Shown piece after piece: positions 62,370 to 64,000 of a DNA stretch of 64,000 nt. The notes beneath the pieces were generated by a model. The model was not told the origin of the DNA and searched no databases. It saw nothing but the letters and a program-made list of their open reading frames with translations. The stretch's first letter is position 1. Every line of letters starts with the position of its first letter. The DNA comes from Nocardioides luti (GTDB lineage Bacteria > Actinomycetota > Actinomycetes > Propionibacteriales > Nocardioidaceae), in NCBI RefSeq assembly GCF_014212315.1, contig NZ_JACKXE010000001.1, forward strand, positions 3,658,001 through 3,722,000. The letters are read 5' to 3'. Made by a program: the position numbers and the translations under genes.

Positions 62370-63052
62370 GCACCGAGCGCCTGGTCCCGACCCCGCAGGG
62401 CGATGCGCGCCTGGTCACCCACCGGGCCCGGCACCCTGCGGTCACGCTGCTGCTCAGCCACGGCGCCGGCAACGGCATCGACACCCGCGACCTCACGGCA
62501 CTGGCGAGGGCGCTGCCCCGCCACGGGGTGACCGTGGTGCTCCTCGAGCAGCCCTGGAAGGTCGCCGGCCGGAAGATCGCGACCGCGCCCGCCACCCTCG
62601 ACGAGGCCCTGGTGACGGCGTCCGACCAGCTGCGCGTCCGCACCCCGCTGGTCGTCGGCGGCCGCTCCGCCGGCGCCCGCTCGGCCGCCCGCTGCGCCAA
62701 GCGGCTGGGGGCCGTCGGCTGCCTGGCGCTGGCCTTCCCGCTGCACCCGCCGGGCCGTCCCGAGAAGACCCGGCTGCCGGAGCTCCGCGCCGCCGGCGTA
62801 CCCACCCTCGTCGTGCAGGGCGAGCGCGACACCATGGGCACCCCCGAGGAGTTCCCGGACGGCATCGACCTCGTCGTGGTCCCCGGCGGCGACCACGGGC
62901 TCAAGGTCCCGGCCCGCGGCCCGCTGACCCAGGACGACGCGATGGAGATCCTCGTCGAGGCGACGCTGGAGTGGCTGACCCGCGAGGTCACGGGCGGCGG
63001 ATCGCCCGGGGACGGCCGCGGGAAGGCGCGGGGGAATGGTCCGCGCGGCTGA
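62366..63052 (+). CDS. Alpha/beta hydrolase (Tex30/dienelactone-like)
   Basis: A 228-residue alpha/beta hydrolase. [13 protein letters not shown] (about 27-39) is the oxyanion region, [14 protein letters not shown] (about 91-104, S about 96) the nucleophile elbow, [10 protein letters not shown] the acidic residue and PGGDHGLK the histidine. The KANL3/Tex30 and dienelactone hydrolase families fit. It overlaps the SRAP stop by 4 bp. The 3' end contains a SigR-type promoter of the next gene. Confidence 0.82.
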   Translation: MSTERLVPTPQGDARLVTHRARHPAVTLLLSHGAGNGIDTRDLTALARALPRHGVTVVLLEQPWKVAGRKIATAPATLDEALVTASDQLRVRTPLVVGGRSAGARSAARCAKRLGAVGCLALAFPLHPPGRPEKTRLPELRAAGVPTLVVQGERDTMGTPEEFPDGIDLVVVPGGDHGLKVPARGPLTQDDAMEILVEATLEWLTREVTGGGSPGDGRGKARGNGPRG

Positions 63053-63058
63053 GGTGTT
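63033..63058 (+). promoter_or_regulatory. SigR/SigH-type autoregulatory promoter
   Basis: GGAAT (63033-63037), an 18-nt spacer and GTT (63056-63058) match the GGAAT-N18-GTT consensus reported for Streptomyces SigR exactly. It begins inside the last codons of the hydrolase gene and lies 72 bp before the sigH ATG, where SigR-family genes are known to autoregulate. Confidence 0.7.
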
Positions 63059-63129
63059 CTCCTCCCGTGCTAGCCGTTCTGGAACCTCCGACCTCCCGCG
63101 TGGGGGAGACCCGACTAAAGTGGGCGTCG

Positions 63130-63771
63130 ATGACTGACTCCCCGATCGGGACGACCGACGAGATCGTCGACCCCGCCACCGAGACCGACGACGAGCGATC
63201 GCTGCGCTTCGAGCGCGACGCGCTGCCCTTCCTCGACCAGCTGTACTCCGCCGCGATGCGCATGACGCGCAATCCCGCCGACGCCGAGGACCTGGTCCAG
63301 GAGACGTTCGCGAAGGCCTACTCGTCCTTCCACCAGTTCCGCCCGGGCACGAACCTCAAGGCGTGGCTGTACCGCATCCTCACGAACACCTTCATCAACA
63401 CCTACCGCAAGAAGCAGCGCCAGCCGCAGCAGTCGATGTCCGAGGACGTCGAGGACTGGCAGCTCGCCCGTGCCGAGTCGCACTCCTCCACCGGGCTCCG
63501 GTCCGCGGAGATGGAGGCCCTCGAGCACCTGCCCGACTCGCAGGTCAAGGACGCGCTCCAGCGGCTCCCCGAGGAGTTCCGCCTGGCCGTCTACCTCGCC
63601 GACGTCGAAGGATTCGCCTACAAGGAGATCGCCGAGATCATGGAGACCCCCATCGGGACCGTGATGTCCCGCCTGCACCGGGGCCGGCGCCAGCTCCGCG
63701 ACATGCTGTCGGACTACGTCCGCACCAACGACCTGACCCCGGTCGGTCAGCGGAACGGAGGCATCTCGTGA
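63130..63771 (+). CDS. sigH: ECF sigma factor SigH/SigR (thiol-oxidative stress)
   Basis: A 213-residue sigma factor close to mycobacterial SigH and Streptomyces SigR. Region 2 includes [60 protein letters not shown]; region 4 includes [48 protein letters not shown]. The start at 63130 matches the family opening (MTDSPIGT...). Its stop overlaps the anti-sigma GTG by 4 bp. SigR directs thioredoxin, mycothiol and mycoredoxin genes in this phylum. Confidence 0.95.
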   Translation: MTDSPIGTTDEIVDPATETDDERSLRFERDALPFLDQLYSAAMRMTRNPADAEDLVQETFAKAYSSFHQFRPGTNLKAWLYRILTNTFINTYRKKQRQPQQSMSEDVEDWQLARAESHSSTGLRSAEMEALEHLPDSQVKDALQRLPEEFRLAVYLADVEGFAYKEIAEIMETPIGTVMSRLHRGRRQLRDMLSDYVRTNDLTPVGQRNGGIS

Positions 63772-64000
63772 GCCACGACCACCCGCACCCCGACGACGTG
63801 TCGGCCAGCGACTGCGCCGACTACCTCGAGCGGATCGTCTACTTCCTCGACAACGAGCTGGACGAGGCCGACTGCTCGGTCGTCCGCGCGCACCTCGACA
63901 CCTGCAACCCCTGCCTGGAGAAGTACGACCTCCAGCGCACGGTGAAGTCCGTCGTCGCGCGCTCCTGCTCCGAGGCCGCGCCCGACGAGCTGCGCCAGCG
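63768..64000 (+). CDS. rsrA: Mycothiol-system zinc anti-sigma factor RsrA (3' end outside window)
   Basis: Seventy-seven codons are visible. The zinc-binding signature H42-x3-C46-x2-C49 (HLDTCNPC) follows C16 in ASDCADYL, with another cysteine at 67 (ARSCSEAAP), the layout of redox-sensing RsrA/RshA. Disulphide formation ejects zinc and frees the sigma factor. Spelling beyond 64000 is unseen. The GTG start at 63768 overlaps sigH by 4 bp. Confidence 0.92.
   Translation, partial: MSHDHPHPDDVSASDCADYLERIVYFLDNELDEADCSVVRAHLDTCNPCLEKYDLQRTVKSVVARSCSEAAPDELRQ

Overview
The window is about 64 kb of very GC-rich (roughly 72%) chromosomal DNA with dense coding, many GTG starts and many 4-8 bp start/stop overlaps. 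Gene content points to an actinobacterium: AdnAB helicase-nuclease, mycoredoxin, UvrD2, WhiB7, DUF2342, PDZ/Lon-like protease, PPA1309, UPF0182, and SigH/R with an RsrA-type anti-sigma. The PPA1309 protein and dispersed 'ggtggttgaggag' palindromes suggest Propionibacteriales, most likely Nocardioides or a relative. That taxon is inferred from memory of gene content; no 16S gene is present. I see no prophage, CRISPR array, complete insertion sequence or rRNA.

Layout. (1) 1-25.3 kb is a conserved actinobacterial genome-maintenance and redox block. It runs adnA (5' end missing), adnB, an atypical SDR, an FMO-like flavoprotein, a membrane protein, deoD, nudC, mrx1, uvrD2, the whiB7 attenuator leader and whiB7. 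Next come two tandem 54-residue paralogues, small zinc-ribbon proteins, a ThiF/TOMM-like orphan, a crotonase, a PHP-domain protein, a YgjP-like metallopeptidase, a Nudix protein, DUF2342, moaE, the Lon-like protease, PPA1309 and UPF0182. (2) 25.4-35.3 kb starts with initiator tRNA-Met and its terminator, followed by single-gene units: secreted beta-propeller, SRPBCC, haloacid dehalogenase, aldo/keto reductase, CtaG-like protein, RNase HI, COG4705 membrane protein, PRISE-like reductase, AEC transporter and YcaQ-like protein. (3) 35.3-37.6 kb is a small ECF sigma regulon: a CHRD protein, sigma factor, zinc anti-sigma factor and Rieske lipoprotein, with two near-identical candidate promoters. (4) 37.6-53.6 kb holds ABC-F, hemerythrin, a zinc alcohol dehydrogenase, an alpha/beta hydrolase, VOC, two tandem CNNM/CorC proteins, a luciferase-like/hemerythrin fusion overlapping a ceramidase-like gene, a secreted metalloprotease, a nucleotidyltransferase, DUF445, a palindromic repeat cluster, S4, FKBP, a second atypical SDR and a CBS protein. 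(5) 53.7-64 kb holds hisN, an HNH/DUF222 gene in repeat-bearing AT-richer DNA, rsgA, aroA, DoxX, a one-chain sigma/anti-sigma fusion opposite a degenerate GGDEF-like gene, SRAP, an alpha/beta hydrolase and sigH-rsrA (rsrA cut by the window end).

How the genes fit together. The left block joins double-strand-break processing (AdnAB), helicase repair (UvrD2), NAD(H) turnover (NudC), mycothiol redox (Mrx1) and ribosome-stress control (WhiB7). The right end carries the thiol-oxidative sigma/anti-sigma pair with an exact SigR-type promoter inside the upstream gene. Three sigma systems lie in the window: SigH/RsrA, the ECF-CHRD-Rieske operon and the membrane-tethered sigma fusion. Most of the window is ordinary housekeeping sequence. 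The parts most worth following up are the regulatory architectures, the domain fusions, the small-protein pair beside whiB7 and two large palindromes between convergent genes.
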